In this document: positions 27,422-35,591 of the stretch, piece after piece
Numbering within the stretch: position 1 is the stretch's first letter
Layout of the letters: each line of letters starts with the position of its first letter
Source: Cytobacillus oceanisediminis 2691
GTDB taxonomy: Bacteria; Bacillota; Bacilli; Bacillales; Cytobacillaceae
Length of the DNA: 64,000 bases
Direction of reading: 5' to 3'
Assembly: GCF_000294775.2 (NCBI RefSeq)
Contig: NZ_CP015506.1
Coordinates: 4,129,501 to 4,193,500 of the forward strand
The notes under the pieces: generated by a model
Database searches by the model: none
Seen by the model: only the letters and a program-made list of their open reading frames with translations
Told to the model about the DNA's origin: nothing
Program-made: the position numbers and the translations under genes

Positions 27422-28273
27422 CTATGCGGCTAGTAAATGGCCCCGGTATTGCCCCGGGGTCATTTTATTTAAGCCCCATTGATAACGATGCTGGTTATAT
27501 TCCTCAATCACTCGATCCACTTCTTTTCTAACATCTCCTAAATTATCTAATGATTTATACTCTGCTAAATCCTTAAAGTGCCCAAAGAAACTTTCCATTG
27601 GTGCGTTATCCCAACAGTTTCCCTTTCGGGACATCGATTGTATTAAGCCAAGTTCTTTTACTTTGCTTTGGAATTGGGGATGGGTATAGTGGAAACCTTG
27701 GTCAGAGTGCAGTATGGCTTCTGGATGAAAATGATCGCCAACAGCTTGTTTTAACTTTTTAAGCGTCTTATATACAATATCCATTTCTAACGAAGTGGAT
27801 AGATGATAAGCGACAATTTCTTTGGTAGCTCCATCTTTTACGCAGGATAAGTATGCTTTTTGTCCCTTTCCGAAATAGAGATAAGTAATGTCAGTAAGCA
27901 GGACTTTTCCTGGTTCTTCTTGATTAAATTCTCGGTTAAGGAGGTTGGGACAAGATCGATGCTCATGGGTTGCCTTAGCCATTTTACGATAAGGATTGGC
28001 TTTCCTTACTTTTGTTACAAGATTATATTTTGCCATCAGACGCCTAATCTTTTTGTGGTTCATTACCGATGAATAATCATTCTCCATAATCATTTTGATC
28101 TGGAGGACACCTACTTTTTCTTTTTTACTTATGAATATTTCTCGAATTAACTCTATATCCAATTGATCCTTCTCGTCACGTTGTGCCCGTAATTGTGCTG
28201 CCTTCAGCCAATCATAGTAGCCACTTCGACTTACGCCTGCCAGTTCACACAGGTAGGAAACAGATTTTTTCAA
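27422..28273 (-). CDS. IS3-family transposase OrfB (DDE integrase)
   Basis: A 283-residue rve-type integrase. DDE residues: Asp in LLTDITYLYF (about 126), Asp in LHSDQGFHYTH (about 190) and Glu in WDNAPMESFFGHFK (about 225). The N-terminal HTH_21-like part precedes the catalytic core. Its frame is open upstream without an in-frame stop to the A6G site in orfA at about 28371-28378, so it is normally made as an OrfAB fusion by -1 frameshifting. The TTG at 28273 need not be a real start. Confidence 0.9.
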   Translation of the reverse strand: MKKSVSYLCELAGVSRSGYYDWLKAAQLRAQRDEKDQLDIELIREIFISKKEKVGVLQIKMIMENDYSSVMNHKKIRRLMAKYNLVTKVRKANPYRKMAKATHEHRSCPNLLNREFNQEEPGKVLLTDITYLYFGKGQKAYLSCVKDGATKEIVAYHLSTSLEMDIVYKTLKKLKQAVGDHFHPEAILHSDQGFHYTHPQFQSKVKELGLIQSMSRKGNCWDNAPMESFFGHFKDLAEYKSLDNLGDVRKEVDRVIEEYNQHRYQWGLNKMTPGQYRGHLLAA

Positions 28274-28323
28274 CTGATATGTTCTGATGGTTTTCTCAAT
28301 TAAAGAAAACTTCTCAGCTGCCG

Positions 28324-28755
28324 TTAGAATCGTTTCTTCATCAACGCCTGCCTTTCTAGTTCTTCCAGCTTTTTTAAGAAGTCATTCTCTGCCTCAAGGA
28401 ATTTAATCCTTGCCTCAGCCTTCCTTAGTTTCTCCTCAATGGAAAGTTGTTTAGAAGAAGGACGTCCAGTGCTCCCTTTACCTCGACGTTCCGTAAGGAA
28501 ACCTTCCTCCCCGAACCTTTCGAATGTTTCTCTCCAACGCTTAAGACAACGTTTTGGCTGTTCCTTGCCAATCATCTCGAGATCAAAGCCTTGTTCAATA
28601 AAGATTTGCGATGGTGTTTTCCCACTTTTGTACTCCGCCACTGCTTTTATCTTAAATTCAGAACTATAGGAGATTGACCTCTCAGAAGCCCTCAAAACAT
28701 TAGGATTCTTTTCAAGCTCTTTCATTTGGAATTCATTATAGATATTCTTACTCAT
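28324..28755 (-). CDS. IS3-family OrfA (HTH, leucine-zipper)
   Basis: A 143-residue protein with a helix-turn-helix (SSEFKIKAVAEYKSGKTPSQ region) and a C-terminal coiled coil (about 105-135) ending in NDFLKKLEELERQ. Start ATG follows CGGAGGA. The slippery AAAAAAG within codons for FLKK lets ribosomes shift back one base; the shifted frame reads FLKKAGRTRKAG and runs into OrfB. This is the usual IS150 layout. Confidence 0.88.
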   Translation of the reverse strand: MSKNIYNEFQMKELEKNPNVLRASERSISYSSEFKIKAVAEYKSGKTPSQIFIEQGFDLEMIGKEQPKRCLKRWRETFERFGEEGFLTERRGKGSTGRPSSKQLSIEEKLRKAEARIKFLEAENDFLKKLEELERQALMKKRF

Positions 28756-28853
28756 AAAAAATCCTCCGCCTTATTCATTAAAACTATTGAAACACAAAAA
28801 ACCCCAGAAAGGGGCACTTTTTTATCAGTGTCCACTATCTAGGGTATAGTTCA

Positions 28854-28880
28854 AATTTTGGGAGCCAGGCTTTTTTTCTT
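28854..28880 (-). terminator. Right arm of the split ispG/yqfX terminator
   Basis: AATTTTGGGAGCCAGGCTTTTTTT lies downstream of yqfX and pairs with 27361-27383. Before insertion it was a bidirectional terminator for the convergent ispG and yqfX genes. Confidence 0.85.
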
Positions 28881-28883
28881 TTT

Positions 28884-29441
28884 CTAAAAAAACGGCAGAA
28901 TAAACATACCGACAATAATGGATATAGCCCCTATTGCAATCGCCCAGCCCCCAAGGCTTTCTGAACCCCTGCGGCGTGCGATAAAACCAAGGACAATTCC
29001 TGTTGCTCCAAAAAGAACCGGCAGCACAAACAAAGATAAAATGGAAAGTGCCAGGGCAGCATATCCGACTCCTCTGCCGGCTGCAACTGTTTCATTTTCT
29101 TCATCCCTGTTCGCTGATCTATTATAGACACCAGGCGCTGCTATTTCGGCAGAGGTTTCCTCAGAATAATCTGCATGAATTGCAGCTGTTTCGTTTTCCT
29201 CATCCCGATCCAGCGATCTGCCGTAGACACCTGGAGCTGCTATTTCTGCAGCAGCTTCTTCAGAATAATCTTCATGGACTGCAGCTGTTTCGTTTTCCTC
29301 ATCCCGATCCAGCGATCTGCCGTAGATACCTGGAGCTGCTATTTCTGCAGCAGCTTCTTCAGAATAATCTGGATCTGCTTCGCCAATCCGCTCACTGTAT
29401 CGAAGGTCATACTCTTCATTACTGCGCTCTTGGTCTGCCAT
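28884..29441 (-). CDS. yqfX: YqfX-like membrane protein with 33-residue tandem repeats
   Basis: A 185-residue protein. An acidic N-terminal region holds three tandem 33-residue units (each about DYSEEAAAEIAAPG-YGRS-DRDEENET-A), the first two nearly identical, the third diverged. Two membrane helices follow (AALALSILSLFVLPVLFG and GWAIAIGAISIIVGMFIL) with an RRRGSE turn, a DUF4190-like arrangement. B. subtilis YqfX, at the same position, is shorter (about 129 residues), so the repeats are likely an expansion. Start chosen at the second ATG, six bases after GAGGG. Confidence 0.85.
   Translation of the reverse strand: MADQERSNEEYDLRYSERIGEADPDYSEEAAAEIAAPGIYGRSLDRDEENETAAVHEDYSEEAAAEIAAPGVYGRSLDRDEENETAAIHADYSEETSAEIAAPGVYNRSANRDEENETVAAGRGVGYAALALSILSLFVLPVLFGATGIVLGFIARRRGSESLGGWAIAIGAISIIVGMFILPFF
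29074..29372. repeat. Three 99-bp in-frame tandem repeats inside yqfX
   Basis: The landmark CAGCGATCTG recurs at 29211 and 29310, exactly 99 bp apart. Two units (about 29174-29372) are nearly identical at DNA level; a third, at about 29074-29173, is diverged. The unit length is a multiple of three, so copy-number change keeps the frame. Confidence 0.9.
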
Positions 29442-29626
29442 CATGATCCCTCGCTTCCTTTGCTGTGTTACTAAAAAGTATTGCTTAATGGAGCATTTAT
29501 AGTGTTTGCGATATAAGCCCTTTTTAAGATGTAAATGTTTAACTTTCATACCTGTTCAGGCAACACTCTTTTTCAAGGCCGGGACTTTTGTTAAGATAAG
29601 GGATATATGCATTAAAGGAGATCATA

Positions 29627-30205
29627 ATGATGAAGAAGCGTTTTGGCATTGATATAGACGGAACGGTTACGCGCCCTGAAGCCATGGTTCCGTATTTAAA
29701 TGAAGCATTTAATCTGAATATTACTTTAAATGATATTAAGCAATATGATTTAACACCTTTGGTGACGATTTCAGAAGAACAATTTGCAGATTGGTTTTAT
29801 GAAAATGAGCCCATTATATACAAAGAATCACCCATTGCAAAAGGCGCAAAGGAAGCTTTGACCAACTGGAAACGCAAGCATGAATTGTATTTTATAAGTG
29901 CCAGGGGTTCTCACCTTCAGCAAATAACAGAGGAATGGTTTCTAGAGAACACATTGGAGTTCGATCATATTGAACTGATCGGGAGCCATGATAAAATCGA
30001 AGCAGCAAAAAAATATGAAGTGGATATATTTTTTGAAGACAAACATGATAATGCAGTTATGATTCATGAGGCATGTGGAATTCCTGTCATCTTATTCGAT
30101 ACACCCTATAACCAGGAACCCCTTCCCAATGGCGTCATTAGAGTAAGAAGCTGGAAGGAAGCATATGCATGGGTGGAAGACTGGCTGCAGGAACAAAAGC
30201 GGTAG
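29627..30205 (+). CDS. yqfW: HAD-family 5'-nucleotidase (NT5C/YqfW type)
   Basis: A 192-residue haloacid-dehalogenase-fold phosphatase. Motif I is GIDIDGTVTRP (nucleophile Asp about 10, second Asp 12), motif II falls in YFISARG, motif III Lys is in SHDKIEAAKK and motif IV is FFEDKHDNA. It resembles the cytosolic deoxyribonucleotidase-like YqfW group, which dephosphorylates nucleoside monophosphates; substrate not proven. Start ATG behind AAAGGAG. Divergent from yqfX. Confidence 0.87.
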   Translation: MMKKRFGIDIDGTVTRPEAMVPYLNEAFNLNITLNDIKQYDLTPLVTISEEQFADWFYENEPIIYKESPIAKGAKEALTNWKRKHELYFISARGSHLQQITEEWFLENTLEFDHIELIGSHDKIEAAKKYEVDIFFEDKHDNAVMIHEACGIPVILFDTPYNQEPLPNGVIRVRSWKEAYAWVEDWLQEQKR

Positions 30206-30234
30206 CGCCTTGATCAGATGAACTCAAACTAAAA

Positions 30235-30432
30235 ACCGCCACCTCATGTGGCGAACGTTGAAGCCAGCACATCCTGCGCAAGTCCGGCAGGCATAAGACG
30301 AATCACGCAGGAAACCTCCCAAAGCTACTTTGGTCGGGCGATGTATCGCTGCCGAAGCATTTCTTGTTCCTGGTTTCTGGAGTAATTTGGCTTATGAACC
30401 AAGAGGCTAGGCGCTGTAGCTGGATGCAGATT
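30235..30432 (-). repeat. Composite dispersed repeat (family 2 copy C plus family 3 copy A)
   Basis: On the minus strand the element starts with CAGCTACAGCGCCTAGCC (family 2, near 30395-30430) and continues with GCTTCGGCAGCGATACATCG and later GCGCAGGATGTGC (family 3), ending near 30235. The family 3 part is related to 59705-59860, in opposite orientation. It fills most of the 331-bp gap between yqfW and zur; no gene is seen there. Confidence 0.7.
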
Positions 30433-30484
30433 ATTATTTCTCCACAAAGTTCACATCTTTATATTTTTTTATTTCCTAGATTAC

Positions 30485-30530
30485 AAAAAGAAGCATGGGA
30501 CTATAATAAATAGCTCCATGCCTCTTTTTT
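30485..30530 (-). terminator. Terminator after zur
   Basis: Arms AGAGGCATGGAG.. and ..CCATGCTTCT surround a long AT-rich loop, with T-runs on both strands. It ends the znuC-znuB-zur unit. Confidence 0.72.
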
Positions 30531-30536
30531 ATTTCC

Positions 30537-30950
30537 TTATTGAAAACATTCCGGGCACTTCCCATATATTTCGAACTTATGTCCAGAAACATCATATCCC
30601 TTGAGATTTTCCTGTACCTGCTTCATGGGACAGACTTCGATTTCCTTCGTTTTGCCGCAATCCAGACATATAAAGTGATGATGATGATGTTCATGTGAGC
30701 AAGTAAAGCGGAAGTGTTTTTCCCCTGATAGCTCTGTCATCTCAAAAATATCCAGGTCCACGAATAATGATAAGTTTCTGTAGATTGTATCAAAGCTGAG
30801 TCCAGGGTAATTATCCTTCATTTTTTCCAGAACATCTTTTGCCGTTAAATATTTATCGCTATCAGCAAATAGCTGAAGCATTTCTTCCCTCTTCCCTGTA
30901 TGCTTATAGCCTTTATCCTTTAAAAGCTGCATGGCTTCATCAACATTCAT
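30537..30950 (-). CDS. zur: Zinc uptake regulator Zur (Fur family)
   Basis: A 137-residue Fur-family repressor. The winged-helix N-terminus ([13 protein letters not shown]) is followed by a dimer domain with the His-rich HEHHHHHF (about 88-95) and two structural zinc CxxC pairs (CLDCG about 99-102, and CPEC at the C-terminus). Zn-bound Zur represses zinc importers. It follows znuB by 52 nt and a Zur box precedes znuC, so autorepression is expected. B. subtilis keeps zur next to yqfW but without znuBC. Confidence 0.92.
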   Translation of the reverse strand: MNVDEAMQLLKDKGYKHTGKREEMLQLFADSDKYLTAKDVLEKMKDNYPGLSFDTIYRNLSLFVDLDIFEMTELSGEKHFRFTCSHEHHHHHFICLDCGKTKEIEVCPMKQVQENLKGYDVSGHKFEIYGKCPECFQ

Positions 30951-31002
30951 ACTTTCACCTCATTGTTTGCTTTGAAATAACTTCGGATAGAATTCCTTTA
31001 TA

Positions 31003-31845
31003 TTATGCCGGCCTCAGGCCTGCAATTTTTTTAAACAATATTGTCACAATCAGTATTAACACGGCAATCATGACGATTGTTCCGCCTGGAGCTAAATCTA
31101 TATAGTAGGAAATCGTCAGCCCGCCTAAAACTGAAATTTCACCGAAAAGCATGGACAGGAAAATCGTCTGTTTGAATCCTTTTGCGATTCTGATGCTGGC
31201 AGCAACCGGCAAAGTCATAAGTGATGAAACCAATAAAATACCCACTATTCTCATGGAAGCAGCTATGACCAAAGCTACCATGACAATAAATATGAAGTGG
31301 ACACTTTTAGCAGCTATTCCAGATGCCTTGGCATGCTCTTCATCAAATGACAGCAGAAACAATTCTTTATAGAGCAGCACCACAAGTGCAATAACAAACA
31401 CGCTGATGATTAAAATCGTCCATAAATCCAGCCGGCTGACCGCACTGACACTGCCAAAGAGATAACTGAATAAATCAGTATTGAACCCGTCAGCGAGTGA
31501 AATAAATATTACTCCAAGCCCAATGCCTCCAGATAAAATAATAGGAATAGCAAGCTCCTGATAATGTTTATAAACAGCCCTCAGTTTTTCAATAAACAAT
31601 GACCCTGCTACGGAAAAAGCCATCCCCATATATAACGGATTCAACCCGCTCAATCCGATAAATTTCTTTTCAAGCAGCAAGCTTGCAGCGATCCCAGCAA
31701 GTGTCACATGACTTAAAGCATCGGCAATTAAAGACAGCCTCCTGACAACAATGAACACACCCAGTAGAGGAGCAATGATTCCGATGATGATTCCCGTTAA
31801 AAAAGCATTTTGTAAAAATTCATATTGAAGGATTCCTGCAATCAT
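31003..31845 (-). CDS. znuB: Zinc ABC transporter permease (ZnuB type)
   Basis: A 280-residue ABC-3 type permease with seven to eight membrane helices. Signatures: LIADALSHVTLAGIA (about 38-52) and GILLVSSLMTLPVAASI (about 205), the latter including the motif seen in metal permeases. It overlaps znuC by four nucleotides (ATGA). Specificity for zinc is inferred from the linked zur and Zur box. Confidence 0.9.
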   Translation of the reverse strand: MIAGILQYEFLQNAFLTGIIIGIIAPLLGVFIVVRRLSLIADALSHVTLAGIAASLLLEKKFIGLSGLNPLYMGMAFSVAGSLFIEKLRAVYKHYQELAIPIILSGGIGLGVIFISLADGFNTDLFSYLFGSVSAVSRLDLWTILIISVFVIALVVLLYKELFLLSFDEEHAKASGIAAKSVHFIFIVMVALVIAASMRIVGILLVSSLMTLPVAASIRIAKGFKQTIFLSMLFGEISVLGGLTISYYIDLAPGGTIVMIAVLILIVTILFKKIAGLRPA

Positions 31846-32642
31846 CTGCCTGCTCCTTTATCGTGGTGATGATGGTCATGATGATGGTCATGATTATGTG
31901 TCAGAACATGTACATCATGCCCGTAGATTTCTGACATTTCATTGATATTTAAGCTTTCAAATTCTGCTGTATTTCCATGGAAATGCAAATTCTTATTCAG
32001 GCAAGCCACATGAGTGACTTTATCAGAAATTGTGCCAATGTCATGTGTAACCAGCAATAGAGTTATACCAAGCTTCTTATTTAAATCATCAAGCATCTCG
32101 TAGAAAGACTGGACATTTTTTACATCTACACCTACTGTGGGTTCATCCAATATTAGCAATTTTGGATCGCTTACCAATGCCCGGGCAATGAAAACCCGCT
32201 GCTGCTGCCCGCCTGAAAGCTCGCCTATATTGCGTCCGGCAAACTCTTGCATGCCAACAGATTCAATAGCATGCAGAACTTTTGCCTGATCGGCCTTGCC
32301 CATAAATTTAAAAAGCCCCAGCTTCTTTGTAAGGCCGCTTGAAACGACTTCAAAGACCGTTGCCGGGAATCCTGTGTTAAATGAATTTGCCTTTTGAGAA
32401 ACAAACCCAATGTTCTGCCAATCCTTAAAGCGGCTTATTTCATTGCCAAACAGTTTAACGCTCCCCTTCTGCACTTTAAGCAAATTCAGGATAAGCTTTA
32501 GCAGGGTTGATTTTCCCGAACCATTTGGCCCGACGATTCCAAGGAAATCTCCTGAATTAATGGTCAGATTAATATCCTCCAGGACATTTTCTTTCTCATA
32601 TCTATAAGAAACATGATCTATTTCAATAATTGGCTGTGCCAT
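31842..32642 (-). CDS. znuC: Zinc ABC transporter ATP-binding protein (ZnuC type)
   Basis: A 266-residue ABC ATPase: Walker A GPNGSGKST (about 38-46), signature LSGGQQQR (about 142), Walker B LILDEPTVGVD. The C-terminus ends in a His-rich tail (HDHHHDHHHHDK), typical of zinc-handling proteins. Start at MAQPII, six bases after AAGGTG; a GTG three codons earlier is unlikely. No znuA/adcA receptor gene is in the window, so the receptor must be elsewhere. Confidence 0.92.
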   Translation of the reverse strand: MAQPIIEIDHVSYRYEKENVLEDINLTINSGDFLGIVGPNGSGKSTLLKLILNLLKVQKGSVKLFGNEISRFKDWQNIGFVSQKANSFNTGFPATVFEVVSSGLTKKLGLFKFMGKADQAKVLHAIESVGMQEFAGRNIGELSGGQQQRVFIARALVSDPKLLILDEPTVGVDVKNVQSFYEMLDDLNKKLGITLLLVTHDIGTISDKVTHVACLNKNLHFHGNTAEFESLNINEMSEIYGHDVHVLTHNHDHHHDHHHHDKGAGR

Positions 32643-32660
32643 TTTTATCACCTTACATAT

Positions 32661-32679
32661 TAAGAATCATTACGATTTA
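32661..32679. promoter_or_regulatory. Zur box upstream of znuC
   Basis: Minus strand reads AAATCGTAATGATTCTTA. The half TCGTAAT matches the Bacillus Zur consensus TCGTAAT-N-ATTACGA fully and the other half partly. It lies about 20-40 bp upstream of the znuC start, so zinc-dependent repression of znuC-znuB-zur is likely. It may also touch the divergent yqfT promoter. Confidence 0.72.
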
Positions 32680-32801
32680 CTAACACAGTATACAGGAACC
32701 TGCATTCAAAGTAAAGGTACATGCTTATTTATTGGAATTTCAAAACTTATTGTCACTATTCATATTCTTAACTCATAAAGTACTGAGGAGGAGTGATGAA
32801 C

Positions 32802-33056
32802 ATGAAAATATTCGAAAACATCATTAATCACAAACTAAGCAATATTACAGCAGATGAATTATTAAAATATGGAGAGCAGTTCAACATCAGAATTACTAAA
32901 GCGCAGGCTCAGAAAATTGCAGACCATTTGAGAGGAAAGCAAGTAAACATCTTTGATGATCGGGAACGGACAAAAATAATAAAAGAAATTGCCAGGATTG
33001 CGGGTCCGGAAACTGCAAGGGAAGTAAACAGGCTGTTTTTGCAATTTACAAAATAG
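32802..33056 (+). CDS. yqfT: DUF2624 family protein (YqfT)
   Basis: An 84-residue helical protein starting MKIFENIINHKL. It matches the DUF2624/YqfT family in size and position. The start lies eight bases after GGAGGAG; ATG or GTG codons slightly upstream are inside the ribosome site. Soluble, mixed charge, no known motif. Function unknown. Divergent from znuC, convergent with nfo. Confidence 0.85.
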   Translation: MKIFENIINHKLSNITADELLKYGEQFNIRITKAQAQKIADHLRGKQVNIFDDRERTKIIKEIARIAGPETAREVNRLFLQFTK

Positions 33057-33088
33057 GACTTGGCTTATAATACTTAATTACTCATGCA

Positions 33089-33122
33089 AAAAGCTGTGCA
33101 TTCTCGAGCACAGCTTTTTATT
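33089..33122. terminator. Bidirectional terminator between yqfT and nfo
   Basis: Stem AAAAAGCTGTGC/GCACAGCTTTTT around an 8-nt loop, with T-runs on both strands between convergent genes. Confidence 0.9.
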
Positions 33123-33126
33123 ATAG

Positions 33127-34020
33127 TTATCCAGCCGTAATGGCTTCTAGTAGATTTTCATTGAATTCCTGGCTGCGCAGCATATTAATTTCTTGCTTAT
33201 AAGGCGCTTTTTTATTGTTTTTATCTTCGCCAACATAAGGAGTCTCCAGAATTTTAGGGATATCCTGTAATTGAGGATGATGAACAATGTAGTTTAACGC
33301 ACTGAAGCCAATGTGGCCAAATCCGATATTCGCATGACGGTCTTTACGCATTCCGCGCTCATTCTTACTGTCATTAATATGGAGCACTTTCAGGCGGTCA
33401 AGCCCAATAATCTTATCGAATTCTTCCAATACACCATCGAAATCATTTACAATATCATATCCTGCATCATGCGTATGACAAGTATCAAAGCATACAGATA
33501 AATGGTTGTTATAATTGACTCCCTCTATAATCATAGCCAGCTCTTCAAAGGATTTCCCGCACTCCGAACCTTTTCCGGCCATGGTTTCTAGTGCGATCTG
33601 CACATTTTCTTCGCCATTTAAGACTTCATTCAAGCCCTCCACGATTTGTTTGATGCCGGCCTCTGTTCCAGCTCCTACATGTGCACCTGGATGAAGAACA
33701 ATCTGCTTAGCACCAATCGCTTCGGTGCGGTCGATTTCAGAGCGAAGGAAATTAACGCCTAATTCAAATGTTGAAGGGTTTGAAGTATTCCCGATATTGA
33801 TAATATAAGGAGCATGTACAACGATATCAGCAATCCCGTGCTCTGCCATATGCTTCAGCCCGGCCTCAATGTTCAGATCTTCGATTTTTTTTCTTCTTGT
33901 GTTTTGCGGGGCTCCTGTATAGATCATAAATGTATTGGAGCCATATGAAACAGCTTCTTCACTTGCTGCTAAAAGCATTTTTTTTCCGCTCATGGACACA
34001 TGTGATCCAATTTTCAGCAT
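33127..34020 (-). CDS. nfo: Endonuclease IV
   Basis: A 297-residue AP endonuclease (TIM barrel, three metal ions) cleaving 5' of abasic sites in base excision repair. Motifs: start [20 protein letters not shown] (about 109), [13 protein letters not shown] (about 175-187), and ILETP near the C-terminus. In B. subtilis Nfo (YqfS) is made in the forespore and protects spore DNA. Start ATG follows AAAGGGAGAGG. A dispersed repeat lies just upstream. Confidence 0.95.
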   Translation of the reverse strand: MLKIGSHVSMSGKKMLLAASEEAVSYGSNTFMIYTGAPQNTRRKKIEDLNIEAGLKHMAEHGIADIVVHAPYIINIGNTSNPSTFELGVNFLRSEIDRTEAIGAKQIVLHPGAHVGAGTEAGIKQIVEGLNEVLNGEENVQIALETMAGKGSECGKSFEELAMIIEGVNYNNHLSVCFDTCHTHDAGYDIVNDFDGVLEEFDKIIGLDRLKVLHINDSKNERGMRKDRHANIGFGHIGFSALNYIVHHPQLQDIPKILETPYVGEDKNNKKAPYKQEINMLRSQEFNENLLEAITAG

Positions 34021-34076
34021 GACGATACCTCTCCCTTTAATATTTCTTTTAAAAATTTGTTTTACTTATAAACCAT

Positions 34077-34195
34077 GCCCGTTGATTTCCACTGCGTGCA
34101 TTTTGATTTCCGGAGGAATGAGAGCCTTCTCGGATTCGACTGCAGGGTCTCTCACTCCCTCTCCTCCCGCAGGACTTTGACTAAGCTTCCTTGAA
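34077..34195. repeat. Dispersed repeat, family 1 copy B
   Basis: CCCGTTGATTTCCACTGCG, then GGAGGAATGAGAGCC and GGGTCTCTCACTCCCTCTCC align along their length with copy A at 9781, with substitutions and a short deletion. It sits between nfo and cshB. Confidence 0.8.
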
Positions 34196-34280
34196 TTAAC
34201 TTTTCAAGAATCAAATCCCATCAGCTCCCAACCAACTCAGTGGTTAAGACGAGTTAGCAGGTCAAAAGTCTTGCAAAAAT

Positions 34281-35591
34281 TTATTTGCGCTTTATTCTTC
34301 TTTCGCGTTTTTTAATTTTATCCATTTCCCATTTCATTTTCTTTTTATATCCTGGTTTTACTTTTTTTGGTTTTTTCACTAGTGATGCAGCTTTTTTATC
34401 AATGTCATCTGTTTGTTTCTGTCTTGTTTTTCGCTTATTGCGATTATCCAGGTCTGTCCATTCACCTTTTTGCAGATCTTTGTGCTGGAATTCCAATCCC
34501 ATTTTTTCAAGTCTGTTTAATGCATCTTCATCGGAAGTCTCATACACCGTCACAGCAATTCCCGAGAATCCTGCACGCGCTGTCCGGCCAACCCGGTGTA
34601 TATAAAAATCAAGATCTGTCGGAAGTTCATAGTTGATTACATGGCTGATTCCCTGTATGTCAATGCCCCGGGCTGCCAGGTCTGTTGCCACAATATATTG
34701 AAACTCAAGGTCGAGAATCTGCTTCATCATTTTCTTTCGCTCACGAGGGTTAAGGTCTCCGTGAATCCGCCCGACTTTTAGACCTTTGCTGATTAATCCG
34801 TCTGCCACTTCATCTGCCTTTTTCTTGGTGTTGGTAAAAACAATGGCTAAGTAAGGATTAAGCGAAGTCAATGCTTGGTAGACAAGTTCCACTTTGTTTC
34901 GATGTCTGGACGGCAAAAGCCAGTGCTCAATATTAGCTGCTGCTGCCTGCTTAGGCTCAACGTGAACATATTTCGGATTTTCCATATATTTCTTCAGGAA
35001 AGGCTTTAGCTTCTCCGGAATCGTAGCTGAGAACACAAGCATCTGAAGCTTTTCCGGCATCCTTGCTGCAATCTGATCAACATCCTCTATAAATCCCATA
35101 TCAAGCATTAAATCAGCTTCATCCACAATAAGAATTTCTGCAGTATGCACAAATAGCGCCTGTTCCTTTACAAGGTCATTAATTCTTCCAGGAGTCCCTA
35201 CAACCACATGAGGCTGTCTTTTCAGTTTTTCAATCGTTCTCTGCTTATCTGTTCCGCCGATATAGCAGCGGGCAGTTATCTCTTCTCCTTCTGGACAATG
35301 CTCTGTTACTTTAAGAATTTCATGATAAATCTGGTTGGCCAGCTCACGTGTCGGTGCAGTAATAATGGCCTGAACCTCCTGGCGGGATGGATCAACTTTT
35401 TGAAGAATAGGCAGTACGTATGAATGAGTTTTTCCTGTACCTGTCTGCGACTGGCCAATGGCGCTTTCACCCTTCAGTACTGCAGGAATCATTCTTTCCT
35501 GAATTTCTGTCGGCTCGAAAAAGCCAAAATCCTTAACCGCTTCTATAATAAAAGGCTTCAAATTAAATCGGTCAAATTTCGTTTCGTTCAT
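34281..35591 (-). CDS. cshB: DEAD-box RNA helicase CshB
   Basis: A 436-residue helicase with Q motif (FGFFEPTEIQ), motif I SQTGTGKT (about 50), Ia PTRELA, II VDEADLM (DEAD box, about 150), III SATIP, and VI HRVGRTARAG (about 330), followed by a basic C-terminal tail rich in Lys and Arg. CshB-type helicases remodel RNA in the cold and interact with cold-shock proteins. Start MNETKF follows GAGGAG; an ATG five codons earlier overlaps that site. Confidence 0.93.
   Translation of the reverse strand: MNETKFDRFNLKPFIIEAVKDFGFFEPTEIQERMIPAVLKGESAIGQSQTGTGKTHSYVLPILQKVDPSRQEVQAIITAPTRELANQIYHEILKVTEHCPEGEEITARCYIGGTDKQRTIEKLKRQPHVVVGTPGRINDLVKEQALFVHTAEILIVDEADLMLDMGFIEDVDQIAARMPEKLQMLVFSATIPEKLKPFLKKYMENPKYVHVEPKQAAAANIEHWLLPSRHRNKVELVYQALTSLNPYLAIVFTNTKKKADEVADGLISKGLKVGRIHGDLNPRERKKMMKQILDLEFQYIVATDLAARGIDIQGISHVINYELPTDLDFYIHRVGRTARAGFSGIAVTVYETSDEDALNRLEKMGLEFQHKDLQKGEWTDLDNRNKRKTRQKQTDDIDKKAASLVKKPKKVKPGYKKKMKWEMDKIKKRERRIKRK

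Larger units (their letters stand above)
27384..28853 (-). mobile_element. IS3-family (IS150-like) insertion sequence
   Basis: A complete 1,470-bp element. Imperfect terminal inverted repeats begin TGAACT at both ends (TGAACTGTGCCCC and, on the other strand, TGAACTATACCCT). It is flanked by the 3-bp direct repeat AAT. It encodes orfA and orfB on the minus strand with an A6G slippery site. A hairpin (CCCC/GGGG with a T-run, 28793-28822) near the right end faces incoming transcripts. Both frames and ends are intact, so the element may be active. Confidence 0.93.

Noticed and set aside
27860..28677. Plus-strand ORFs inside the IS element
   Set aside because: They are antisense to orfA/orfB and have no independent support; IS3 elements code on one strand.
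29074..29372. CRISPR-like array
   Set aside because: The units are 99 bp, contiguous, without spacers, and encode a protein repeat in frame.
29003..29474. Plus-strand ORFs across yqfX, including a 147-codon frame with repeats
   Set aside because: They are antisense shadows of the tandem repeats in yqfX. The composition is odd and there is no ribosome site.
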